From contig JALOMY010000125.1 of assembly GCA_025455225.1 (NCBI GenBank), forward strand, positions 1-15,638: DNA of 15,638 bases. The letters are read 5' to 3'. The notes beneath the pieces are model-generated. The model did not search any database. It saw nothing but the letters and a program-made list of their open reading frames with translations, and was not told the DNA's origin. The DNA comes from Cyclobacteriaceae bacterium (GTDB lineage Bacteria; Bacteroidota; Bacteroidia; Cytophagales; Cyclobacteriaceae). This document shows positions 7,872 to 13,894 of the stretch, in pieces (the first letter of the stretch is position 1; every line of letters starts with the position of its first letter). The position numbers and the translations under genes are program-made.

Positions 7872-8368
7872 ATGGATACGAAAGGCATTCTCTCACACAT
7901 AACCCGTCACGTTACCTTATCGGATGAAGAGAAGTTGTTTTTTACTTCCATTCTCATTCCGGTAAAACTTAAACAAGGTGAATTTGCCGAGAAAGCCGGA
8001 GAAATTCTACCTCCGGTTGGTGGACAGCGGATTTACACAGTCTCACCAACCAGCAATCATCCATTTACTCAACGCGTGCATTAACTGACAGTGAAATCTT
8101 TCTTCTTCCGAAAATAAGGCTGGAAGAACTGGTAGAGCGGTACCCCATCTTTGAGCGCTACTTCCGCATCATGTTCCAGAATTCCCTGGTGACGCATCAA
8201 AACCGGATTGTTCAGGCTTTTTCTTTTTCTGCTGAAGAACGGTACGATTACTTTCAACAAAAATATCCTCAGCTCGAACAATTTGTTCCCTTAAAATACA
8301 TTGCCTCCTACCTGGGCATAACGCCTGAATTTCTCAGCAAAATTCGCAGAAAACGCGTGGAGAAATAA
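7872..8368 (+). pseudogene. Crp/Fnr-family transcriptional regulator, broken by internal out-of-frame deletion
   Basis: The first frame (from 7872) gives MDTKGILSHITRHVTLSDEE and continues to EFAEKAGEI (residue 45). This is the start of a Bacteroidota-type cyclic nucleotide-binding-like domain. It then goes off frame and stops at 8084. From about 8015 a second frame reads GWWTADLHSLTNQQSSIYST and carries on through LLPKIRLEELVERYPIFERY to the C-terminal DNA-binding helix-turn-helix region KYIASYLGITPEFLSKIRRK, ending at 8368. Intact relatives have about 30 residues between the GEI and GWW blocks, the strands that carry the N-terminal sensory barrel. The break is thus a deletion of roughly 90 bases. 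The junction lies inside a short inverted repeat (CCGGAG at 7996-8001, CTCCGG at 8011-8016). The ends look well preserved, which suggests recent loss or an assembly fault. Confidence 0.85.
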
Positions 8369-8372
8369 TTTC

Positions 8373-8418
8373 TTAATCTAGTTCAAGACGATTTACCTTC
8401 TTTCTTAACCTGGTTCAA
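8373..8418. promoter_or_regulatory. Two FNR-like 14-mers in direct repeat upstream of yceI
   Basis: TTAATCTAGTTCAA (8373-8386) and TTAACCTGGTTCAA (8405-8418) lie inside a longer direct repeat (8369-8390 and 8401-8423, one base inserted). Read on the minus strand they are TTGAA-N4-ATTAA and TTGAA-N4-GTTAA, close to the FNR-type TTGAT-N4-ATCAA. The centres are 32 bases apart, about three helical turns. The nearer one is centred 34.5 bases before the TTTG of the -7 element at 8442-8449, a position expected for an activator. The identity of the regulator is inference. Confidence 0.5.
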
Positions 8419-8441
8419 AGACGTACGGCAGGGTCATGATC

Positions 8442-8449
8442 TACCTTTG
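8442..8449 (+). promoter_or_regulatory. Bacteroidota -7 element (TACCTTTG) of yceI
   Basis: TACCTTTG matches the TAnnTTTG consensus exactly and lies 47 bases before the yceI start codon. No TTG -33 element is present at the expected distance. That fits dependence on an activator bound at the two upstream 14-mers. Confidence 0.55.
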
Positions 8450-8496
8450 TATCATCAACAGTAGAATTATTTATTAACCCATTAAATTTTAAAAGT

Positions 8497-9042
8497 ATGT
8501 CAACAGCAGCAGCAGTAGCAACCAAGTGGAATCTTGACACTACGCACAGTGAAGTACAATTTAAAGTAAAGCACCTGGTAATTGCTACCGTAACCGGCTT
8601 CTTCAAGAAGTTCAGCGGTAGTGTAGAATCCGTAAGTGAAGATTTTGATGGCGCATCAATCGAGTTCAGTCTTGATGTAAACAGCATCGACACCAACCAG
8701 GCCGACCGCGATAACCACCTCAAGTCAGCCGATTTCTTTGCAGCAGATCAATACCCTACGCTTGATTTTAACGGAACATTGGTAAAAATTTCCGGTAACG
8801 ACTACAAACTGAATGGTGATTTAACCATTCGCGGCACCACGAAACCAGTGGAGATGAATGTAGAATTCGGTGGTACTATGGTTGATCCATGGGGTAACAC
8901 CAAGGCCGGTTTTGAAATCAATGGCAAAATCAAACGTAAGGATTTCGGCCTGAACTGGAACGCCATCACCGAAGCCGGTGGCATGGTTGTAAGCGAAGAT
9001 GTGAAAATCCACATCAACGCAGAGCTGGCTAAAGTTCAGTAA
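8497..9042 (+). CDS. YceI family protein, without a signal peptide
   Basis: This 181-residue protein has the YceI lipocalin-like barrel fold. It shows the family blocks WNLDTTHSEVQFKVKHLVIATVTGFF at the start, the SIEFSLDVNSIDT segment, NHLKSADFF, the LTIRGTTKPVEM strand and KRKDFGLNWN. YceI proteins bind long isoprenoid or other amphiphilic molecules. Many are periplasmic, but this one starts with MSTAAAVATKWNL and has no hydrophobic leader, so it is probably cytoplasmic. The gene is preceded by a TACCTTTG promoter element and two FNR-like repeats, and is followed by a strong terminator, so it is a single-gene transcription unit. The broken Crp/Fnr regulator lies immediately upstream and could once have controlled it. 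Confidence 0.93.
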   Translation: MSTAAAVATKWNLDTTHSEVQFKVKHLVIATVTGFFKKFSGSVESVSEDFDGASIEFSLDVNSIDTNQADRDNHLKSADFFAADQYPTLDFNGTLVKISGNDYKLNGDLTIRGTTKPVEMNVEFGGTMVDPWGNTKAGFEINGKIKRKDFGLNWNAITEAGGMVVSEDVKIHINAELAKVQ

Positions 9043-9091
9043 TTCTGCTCCCTTAGGTTTAGGTTTAATTTAGGTGTAGGCAGAGTTGAAG

Positions 9092-9119
9092 CCCTGTGCC
9101 GAAAGGTGCAGGGTTTTTT
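9092..9119 (+). terminator. Rho-independent terminator after yceI
   Basis: CCCTGTGCC at 9092-9100, a GAAA tetraloop, and GGTGCAGGG at 9105-9113 form a nine-pair stem including two G-T wobbles. Six T residues follow (9114-9119). Confidence 0.93.
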
Positions 9120-9210
9120 GTTGTTTTCCAGCAACCCAAAGATCATTATTCATTCATCAGGTTTACCTGGGCTGACCGGTGGAAGTGCACCGCTTAAAAA
9201 AAAATTATCG

Positions 9211-9238
9211 TTGCCTTTCTGGTTTCCAAGTACTTTCG
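9211..9238 (+). promoter_or_regulatory. Probable promoter of the S10 peptidase gene
   Basis: TTG at 9211-9213 and TACTTTCG at 9231-9238 are separated by 17 bases. This fits the Bacteroidota TTG-N17-23-TAnnTTTG arrangement with one mismatch in the -7 element. Transcription would begin about 15 bases before the ATG at 9262. Confidence 0.5.
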
Positions 9239-9261
9239 GTCAAGACAAATAAACCTATCGT

Positions 9262-10734
9262 ATGAAATACTTCTATTTACTATGTATTCTGGCAACGGTC
9301 AGCCTTACGGGATTTGCCCAACGCACCCTGGAAGGCGAATCGGCCGTAACCACTACGGGAACTGTAACCGTAAAAGGAAAACTCATTCCTTACACAGCCA
9401 CAGCCGGAACACAACCGGTATGGAATGCCGAAGGAAAAGTGATTGCTTCCTTATTCTATACCTATTATGAGCGAAGCGATGTTAAAGACCGCGCCTCCCG
9501 CCCCCTCATCATGTCGTTTAACGGAGGTCCCGGGTCTGCTTCTGTCTGGATGCACATTGCTTATACCGGACCAAAAATTCTCGAGATCGACTCGGAAGGA
9601 TACCCGGTGCAACCTTATGGCATTAAAGATAATCCGCATAGCATTCTTGATGTGGCCGATATAGTCTACATCGACCCGGTAAACACCGGCTACTCGCGCA
9701 TCCTGGATAAAGACACCAAGCGCGAAGAGTTTTTTGGTGTGAATGCGGATATCAAATACCTGGCCGAATGGTTAACCACCTTTGTCTCACGAAAGAACCG
9801 CTGGCAATCACCAAAATACCTGATTGGTGAAAGCTATGGAACCACGCGCGTCTCCGGGTTGGCACTTGAACTGCAAAACGCACAATGGATGTATCTTAAT
9901 GGAGTGATCCTTGTATCACCGACCGATCTTGGCGTTGAACGTGGAGGCCAGGTAGAAGCCGCCAACCGCCTGCCTTACTTCACCGCTGCTGCATGGTACC
10001 AGAAAGCCTTGCCGGCTGACTTGCAAAAACGCGATCTCACCGAGTTGCTTCCTGAAGTAGAAAATTATACCATCAACGAAGTTCTACCTGCTATTGCCCG
10101 GGGAGGCTTTTTGGATGATGCCAAACGTAAAGAAGTTGCAACTAAGATGGCGTATTACTCCGGAATCTCCGACAAAGTAATTCTTCAGCATAACCTGGAC
10201 GTGCCAACCGCTTTCTTCTGGAAAGAATTATTGCGCGATAAAGGTTACACCGTAGGCCGCCTTGATTCCCGTTACCTGGGTATCGATCGCAAAGATGCAG
10301 GTGAGCGTCCCGACTATGCTGCAGAGTTAACATCATGGTTGCATTCGTTCACACCGGCTATCAACTACTACCTGCGCGAAGTCTTGAAATACAAGACCGA
10401 TGTGAAATACAACATGTTCGGCTCGGTGAATCCGTGGGACCGAAGCAACGACAATACAGGCGTGAACCTGCGCCAGGCAATGGCCCAGAATCCTTATCTC
10501 CAAGTGATGTTCCAGTGCGGGTACTTCGATGGTGCAACCACCTACTTCGAAGCGAAATACACCATGTGGCAACTCGACCCCAGCGGTAAGTTCCGCGACC
10601 GGTTCCGGTTTGAAGGCTACCGCAGTGGTCATATGATGTACTTGCGTCAGGAAGACCTGGCCACTTCGAATGAACACATTCGCGATTTTATTTTGAAGAC
10701 CACTCCGAAGAAAGGGCAGCCGGCAAAATATTAA
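9262..10734 (+). CDS. Serine carboxypeptidase, peptidase family S10, secreted
   Basis: This 490-residue protein has a signal peptide (MKYFYLLCILATVSLTGFAQ) and the S10 fold. The oxyanion-hole motif FNGGPGSASVWMH is at residues 86-98. The nucleophile is S191 in GESYGTTR, the acid D423 in CGYFDGATTY, and the base H457 in RSGHMMYL. S10 enzymes remove C-terminal residues from peptides at acidic pH, and bacterial members of this length are usually periplasmic or secreted. The gene has its own promoter-like sequence and sits between the yceI terminator and a large inverted repeat at 10739-10805, so it appears to be transcribed alone. All three catalytic residues are present and the length is normal. 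Confidence 0.93.
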   Translation: MKYFYLLCILATVSLTGFAQRTLEGESAVTTTGTVTVKGKLIPYTATAGTQPVWNAEGKVIASLFYTYYERSDVKDRASRPLIMSFNGGPGSASVWMHIAYTGPKILEIDSEGYPVQPYGIKDNPHSILDVADIVYIDPVNTGYSRILDKDTKREEFFGVNADIKYLAEWLTTFVSRKNRWQSPKYLIGESYGTTRVSGLALELQNAQWMYLNGVILVSPTDLGVERGGQVEAANRLPYFTAAAWYQKALPADLQKRDLTELLPEVENYTINEVLPAIARGGFLDDAKRKEVATKMAYYSGISDKVILQHNLDVPTAFFWKELLRDKGYTVGRLDSRYLGIDRKDAGERPDYAAELTSWLHSFTPAINYYLREVLKYKTDVKYNMFGSVNPWDRSNDNTGVNLRQAMAQNPYLQVMFQCGYFDGATTYFEAKYTMWQLDPSGKFRDRFRFEGYRSGHMMYLRQEDLATSNEHIRDFILKTTPKKGQPAKY

Positions 10735-10738
10735 TCCG

Positions 10739-10805
10739 ATACTAGATGCTGGATCCTGGTTGCTGGCACACCGTCAAGTATTCTCCGGGATCCAGAATCC
10801 AGTAT
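10739..10805. repeat. Inverted repeat built from degenerate CCAGNAT heptads
   Basis: The 21-base arms at 10739-10759 and 10785-10805 match at 18 of 21 positions as inverted copies, with a 25-base loop. Each arm consists of three seven-base units of the form CCAGNAT. The right arm reads CCGGGAT, CCAGAAT, CCAGTAT. The left arm on its complement reads CCAGGAT, CCAGCAT, CTAGTAT, and a further CCAGCAA unit precedes it. It begins five bases after the S10 peptidase stop. There is no T tract, so it is not a standard terminator. It may be a member of a dispersed intergenic repeat family or a 3'-end stabilizing hairpin. Confidence 0.7.
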
Positions 10806-10812
10806 CCTTCGT

Positions 10813-10856
10813 GTGACTTCAGTCACGCTACCCTTTGCGCACTTTATTTAGCTTTG
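10813..10856 (+). promoter_or_regulatory. Crp/Fnr-type operator and -7 element for the DUF6132/heme operon
   Basis: GTGACTTCAGTCAC (10813-10826) is a perfect GTGA-N6-TCAC palindrome with a Crp-like half-site. TAGCTTTG (10849-10856) matches the TAnnTTTG -7 consensus exactly. The palindrome centre is 33.5 bases before the TTTG, about 43 bases before the predicted transcription start, the class II activator position. No TTG -33 element is seen. The same arrangement precedes the gene at 11938. Confidence 0.6.
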
Positions 10857-10872
10857 TCGTGTTAACGATATC

Positions 10873-11094
10873 ATGAAAACAACAATCATTAAATGGAGCA
10901 TCGGCATTACCCTCGGTGCGGTGGCTGGCTACCTGTATTGGTTCTACATCGGTTGCAACAGCGGCACGTGTGCCATAACCTCATCTCCGGTCAACAGCAC
11001 ATTGTATTTTGGTATGATGGGCGGATTAGTAGTGAATATGTTTGAACGTCATAAAAAACCATCCGATGAAGCCGGAAAAAAAGCTGATTCCTAA
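10873..11094 (+). CDS. Small membrane protein, DUF6132 family
   Basis: This 73-residue protein has two hydrophobic segments, residues 4-27 and about 43-57, joined by the conserved loop IGCNSGTCAITSSPVNST. This pattern, with cysteines at 28 and 33, is the mark of DUF6132, a family of unknown function. The cysteine pair would sit between the membrane segments and could bind metal or take part in thiol or persulfide chemistry, but that is inference. The charged tail (residues 58-73) overlaps the next gene by 29 bases. It is the first gene of a unit that also encodes a c-type heme lipoprotein. The adjacent unit encodes sulfurtransferase-type proteins. Confidence 0.75.
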   Translation: MKTTIIKWSIGITLGAVAGYLYWFYIGCNSGTCAITSSPVNSTLYFGMMGGLVVNMFERHKKPSDEAGKKADS

Positions 11095-11266
11095 AGACCA
11101 TCCCGATTACGAAAAAATCGGTGAAGTGATTCAAAGCAAGGAAAGCGTGGTGGGTATTGATGCCCGGCATACGCACATAATCATAATCAAGAAATTACTG
11201 GAGCTGGAAGAGAAACTGACTGCCGTAGAAAAGAAACTGGCTAAAAGGAAAACCAAAAAGAAATAA
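11066..11266 (+). CDS. Hypothetical basic coiled-coil protein, 66 residues
   Basis: I do not recognize the family. The ATG at 11066 lies inside the DUF6132 gene, overlapping its end by 29 bases in another frame. A TTG start at 11042 is possible but less likely. The protein begins MKPEKKLIPKDHPDYEKIGE, has a short strand-like core GIDARHTHIIIIK, and ends in a lysine- and glutamate-rich helix with heptad-like leucines (LLELEEKLTAVEKKLAKRK). There is no signal peptide or membrane segment, so it is cytoplasmic. Its stop is two bases before the heme lipoprotein start, and the tight packing on both sides supports a real, translationally coupled gene. Confidence 0.65.
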   Translation: MKPEKKLIPKDHPDYEKIGEVIQSKESVVGIDARHTHIIIIKKLLELEEKLTAVEKKLAKRKTKKK

Positions 11267-11268
11267 GC

Positions 11269-11838
11269 ATGCGTAATACGGTTATACTGATGCTGTTCAG
11301 CTTGTTCATTTTGACTGCCTGCAACAAGAAGCAGAAGGAACAACCTGTAGTGGCTGAGGTACCCGATTCGGTTTACCTAAATCAGGGCGATCAACTCATT
11401 GCGGTTACTTTTGATACCTTACGCAACTCACTTACTGCGGCCATAGGGTTAGGTGGCTTTGCACATGCCATTCAGTTTTGCAACGAAAAAGCGTATCCGC
11501 TCACAAATACCTATGCAGAAGAAGGTATTTCCATCAGGCGAAGTTCTCCGAAATTCCGGAATCCTTCCAATCAGCCCGACAGCCTTGAGCAAGTCGTGTT
11601 CAATGAATTCCTGATCAACGGTCCTAAACCAAGACTGATCCGAACCAGCCAGGAAGTACACTATATCAAACCGATAATCATGCAAGGTATGTGTTTGAAT
11701 TGTCACGGTAAGCCGGGAGAAAACATTCAACCCGAAACCCTTCAGGCTGTTGCCACTTTATATCCTGAAGACCGTGCAACCGGCTATACCGATGGAGAAT
11801 TACGCGGAATCTGGCACATAGCCTTTAAGATTAAATAA
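11269..11838 (+). CDS. c-type heme lipoprotein, DUF3365 (Tll0287-like) domain
   Basis: This 189-residue protein begins with a lipoprotein signal (MRNTVILMLFSLFILTAC, lipid-modified cysteine at C18), so it should be anchored in the envelope and face the periplasm. Residues 40-189 match the DUF3365 or Tll0287-like domain, a PAS-like fold that carries covalently bound heme. The heme motif is C142-L-N-C145-H146 in GMCLNCHGKPG, and the conserved end is DRATGYTDGELRGIWHIAFK. Such proteins are suspected redox or gas sensors or electron carriers. It is the last gene of the 10873 unit, starting two bases after the preceding stop, with no terminator before the next promoter. A role in periplasmic electron transfer linked to sulfur chemistry is inference. 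Confidence 0.85.
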   Translation: MRNTVILMLFSLFILTACNKKQKEQPVVAEVPDSVYLNQGDQLIAVTFDTLRNSLTAAIGLGGFAHAIQFCNEKAYPLTNTYAEEGISIRRSSPKFRNPSNQPDSLEQVVFNEFLINGPKPRLIRTSQEVHYIKPIIMQGMCLNCHGKPGENIQPETLQAVATLYPEDRATGYTDGELRGIWHIAFKIK

Positions 11839-11862
11839 TCAATTCCTTAATTTTCAGCATCC

Positions 11863-11906
11863 GTGACATAAATCACTTACCAGGATTGAACAACTAACGA
11901 CCTTTG
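11863..11906 (+). promoter_or_regulatory. Crp/Fnr-type operator and -7 element for the MBL-rhodanese operon
   Basis: GTGACATAAATCAC (11863-11876) is a perfect GTGA-N6-TCAC palindrome. A -7-like element GACCTTTG (11899-11906) follows; its TTTG is exact and its first base deviates from TAnnTTTG. The palindrome centre is 33.5 bases before the TTTG, the same spacing as at 10813-10856. Transcription would start about 25 bases before the ATG at 11938. Confidence 0.6.
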
Positions 11907-11937
11907 TGTTGTTATTAACCATAACCCGTAACATAAT

Positions 11938-13362
11938 ATGAAAATTGAGCAGATCTATACCGGTTGCCTCGCCCAGGGAGCTTATTACATTGAATCCAAC
12001 GGGGAAGCGGCCGTAATTGACCCCCTGCGCGAAGTACAGCCTTATATCGATCGCGCAGAAAAAAATGGGGCTACAATCAAGTATGTTTTTGAAACCCATT
12101 ATCATGCTGATTTCGTGTCGGGACATGTGGACCTGGGCAATAAAACCGGAGCACCGATTGTGTACGGTCCGGTATTGATTGAACCGGGCTTTAAGGCATT
12201 GATTGCGCAAGACGGTCAAAAATTTAAACTGGGTAATGTAACCATCACGGCCATTCATACTCCGGGCCATACGATGGAAAGCACTTGTTATCTGTTAACC
12301 GATGAACATGGAAAAGATGTTGCTCTTTTTACAGGCGATACGCTGTTTATAGGTGATGTAGGTCGCCCCGACCTGGCCCAGAAAGTGGTGAAAGAATTAA
12401 CCCAGGAAAAACTGGCCGCACATCTCTACGATTCCCTGCGCAACAAAATCATGCCGTTGAGTGACGACATCATCGTGTACCCGGCCCATGGTGCCGGAAG
12501 CGCCTGTGGAAAAAACATGAGTAAGGAAACTTCCGATACGTTAGGCAATCAGAAAAAAACCAACTACGCCCTCCGTCCCGGATTAACTAAAGAACAATTC
12601 ATCCAGGAAGTACTCACCGGTTTAATGCCCCCTCCTGGCTATTTCCCCAGCAATGTTCTGTTGAACATTAAAGGATATGAAAGCTTTGATACGGTATTGA
12701 ACCGCGGAAGCCAGGCGTTAAGTCCTGAAGCATTTGAAGCGGCTGCCAACGAAACCGGTGCCTTGATCCTGGATGCCCGCCATGAACTGGCATACTGCCA
12801 AGGTTTTATTCCCAACTCAATTAACATTGGCATTGATGGCAACTTCGCCCCCTGGGCAGGAACATTAATTCCGGATATCAAGCAGGAGATCCTGGTGGTC
12901 GCTGAAGAGAGCCGTATACAAGAAGTAATTACCCGTCTCGCGCGTGTAGGTTATGATAATACCATTGGTTATTTGAAAGGTGGATTTGAAGCGTGGAAAA
13001 AAGCCAATAAGGAATACGATACCATTGAGTCTGTAACACCCAATGAACTTTATACTCGCCTGCAGGCCGATCCGAAGCTAAACATCCTGGATGTACGTAA
13101 GAAAAGCGAATACGATTCAGAACATGTGGTACAGGCCGAAAACCTGCCGCTGGATTACATCAATCAAAATATGGCCGAGGTGGATAAGAATAAAACATAT
13201 TATGTCTATTGTGGCGGTGGTTATCGCTCCATGACCTTTATCTCGATTCTGCGTGCCCGCGGATACGAGAACCTCATTGATGTAAGTGGTGGCTTCAACG
13301 CCATAAAAGCAATCAATAAATTTAAATTAACGGACTATGTTTGTCCGACTACAATGTTGTAA
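11938..13362 (+). CDS. MBL-fold persulfide dioxygenase-like protein fused to two rhodanese domains
   Basis: This 474-residue cytoplasmic fusion has an ETHE1-like metallo-beta-lactamase domain at about residues 1-240. It shows THYHADFVSGH (H54, H56, D58), TPGHTMES (H111), FTGDTLFIGDVGRPDL (D134) and YPAHGAGSACGK (H184). GDVGRPDL is typical of iron-dependent persulfide dioxygenases, which oxidize glutathione-type persulfides to sulfite. A first rhodanese domain follows (about 262-358) with no catalytic cysteine: the loop reads VVAEESR. The second (about 365-462) has a likely active cysteine, C425, in YCGGGYRS. The product probably oxidizes or transfers persulfide sulfur. A single-domain rhodanese lies 26 bases downstream. 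A Crp/Fnr-like operator precedes the gene, suggesting control by redox, oxygen or sulfur state. Confidence 0.9.
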   Translation: MKIEQIYTGCLAQGAYYIESNGEAAVIDPLREVQPYIDRAEKNGATIKYVFETHYHADFVSGHVDLGNKTGAPIVYGPVLIEPGFKALIAQDGQKFKLGNVTITAIHTPGHTMESTCYLLTDEHGKDVALFTGDTLFIGDVGRPDLAQKVVKELTQEKLAAHLYDSLRNKIMPLSDDIIVYPAHGAGSACGKNMSKETSDTLGNQKKTNYALRPGLTKEQFIQEVLTGLMPPPGYFPSNVLLNIKGYESFDTVLNRGSQALSPEAFEAAANETGALILDARHELAYCQGFIPNSINIGIDGNFAPWAGTLIPDIKQEILVVAEESRIQEVITRLARVGYDNTIGYLKGGFEAWKKANKEYDTIESVTPNELYTRLQADPKLNILDVRKKSEYDSEHVVQAENLPLDYINQNMAEVDKNKTYYVYCGGGYRSMTFISILRARGYENLIDVSGGFNAIKAINKFKLTDYVCPTTML

Positions 13363-13388
13363 CCCTTAATTAAAATTGACTATACACC

Positions 13389-13709
13389 ATGTTTGGATTA
13401 TTTGGAACTAAAAATTATGAAAATCTGTCCGGGCGCGAGTTCAAGGAAAAATTTCTCGCCACGCCCGGAGCTGTATTAATTGATGTGCGCACACCCGGAG
13501 AGTTTCGCTCGGGCTCCATTAAAGGCGCACGTAACATTGATATCATGTCTCCTTCATTTGCCGGAACGATTGATACCCTCGACAAGGACAAGACGTACTT
13601 CATGTTCTGCCGCACCGGTAACCGCAGCGGGCAGGCCTGCAACTATATGGCAAAGAAAGGATTTAAAGTGTACAACCTGGCCGGGACTCCTAACGACTGG
13701 CCAGCTTAG
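13389..13709 (+). CDS. Single-domain rhodanese (sulfurtransferase)
   Basis: This 106-residue protein is a stand-alone rhodanese domain with IDVRTPGEFRSGSIKGARNI near residues 31-50. The active-site loop is FCRTGNRSGQA, catalytic cysteine C74. Such enzymes carry a cysteine persulfide and pass sulfur to acceptors. A short N-terminal stretch, MFGLFGTKNYENLSGREFKE, precedes the domain, and no signal peptide is present, so it should act in the cytoplasm. It starts 26 bases after the MBL-rhodanese fusion and ends just before a terminator, so the two very likely form one transcript. It probably exchanges sulfur with the substrate of the fusion protein. Confidence 0.92.
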   Translation: MFGLFGTKNYENLSGREFKEKFLATPGAVLIDVRTPGEFRSGSIKGARNIDIMSPSFAGTIDTLDKDKTYFMFCRTGNRSGQACNYMAKKGFKVYNLAGTPNDWPA

Positions 13710-13734
13710 TTGTGATGTTAGGGTTTGGTTTGAG

Positions 13735-13771
13735 AAGCCGCCTCGGAAACGGGACGGCTTTTTCATTTTTT
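13735..13771 (+). terminator. Rho-independent terminator after the rhodanese gene
   Basis: AAGCCGCC (13735-13742) pairs with GG-A-CGGCTT (13752-13760, one bulged A) and is followed by TTTCATTTTTT. It closes the 11938 transcription unit 25 bases after the rhodanese stop. Confidence 0.85.
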
Positions 13772-13812
13772 ATTGAAAGTCATTCGTTTTAAAAGGCAAC
13801 GTCATACTATTC

Positions 13813-13886
13813 ATTCAGGATCATCAATTCAGATGGATCTATTATAATTCAGGTAATTTTATCTATATTCAGTTATATAAATTCAA
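13813..13886 (+). repeat. Spaced ATTCA(G/A) array upstream of the DUF1801 gene
   Basis: ATTCAG occurs at 13813, 13827, 13847 and 13867, and ATTCAA at 13881, giving intervals of 14, 20, 20 and 14 bases. The region is AT-rich, so this may be chance. A related stretch (TTATAATTCAAG) precedes the broken Crp/Fnr gene near 7840-7851. Confidence 0.25.
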
Positions 13887-13894
13887 TTCCAAAT

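Noticed and set aside
7872..8368. Programmed ribosomal frameshift in the Crp/Fnr gene
   Set aside because: Shifting frame would not restore the missing sensory strands, and no slippery heptamer is seen at the junction. A deletion explains the data better.
9051..9075. Repeated TTTAGG units resembling telomere-like repeats
   Set aside because: There are only two or three short imperfect copies in the yceI 3' region, with no other sign of a replicon end.
10333..10677. 114-codon open frame on the minus strand
   Set aside because: It lies opposite the S10 peptidase catalytic Asp and His region and is a shadow of that gene's codon usage.
10811..10828. Short hairpin GTGTGACT-TC-AGTCACGC as a possible terminator
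   Set aside because: The loop is too small, no T tract follows, and the core GTGA-N6-TCAC at a fixed distance from a -7 element is better explained as an operator.
11854..12270. 138-codon open frame on the minus strand
   Set aside because: It is antisense to the MBL-domain metal-binding motifs and to the operator region, and shows no family features.
13480..13776. 98-codon open frame on the plus strand
   Set aside because: It overlaps the rhodanese gene in another frame and runs into the terminator, and the rhodanese frame has the catalytic loop.
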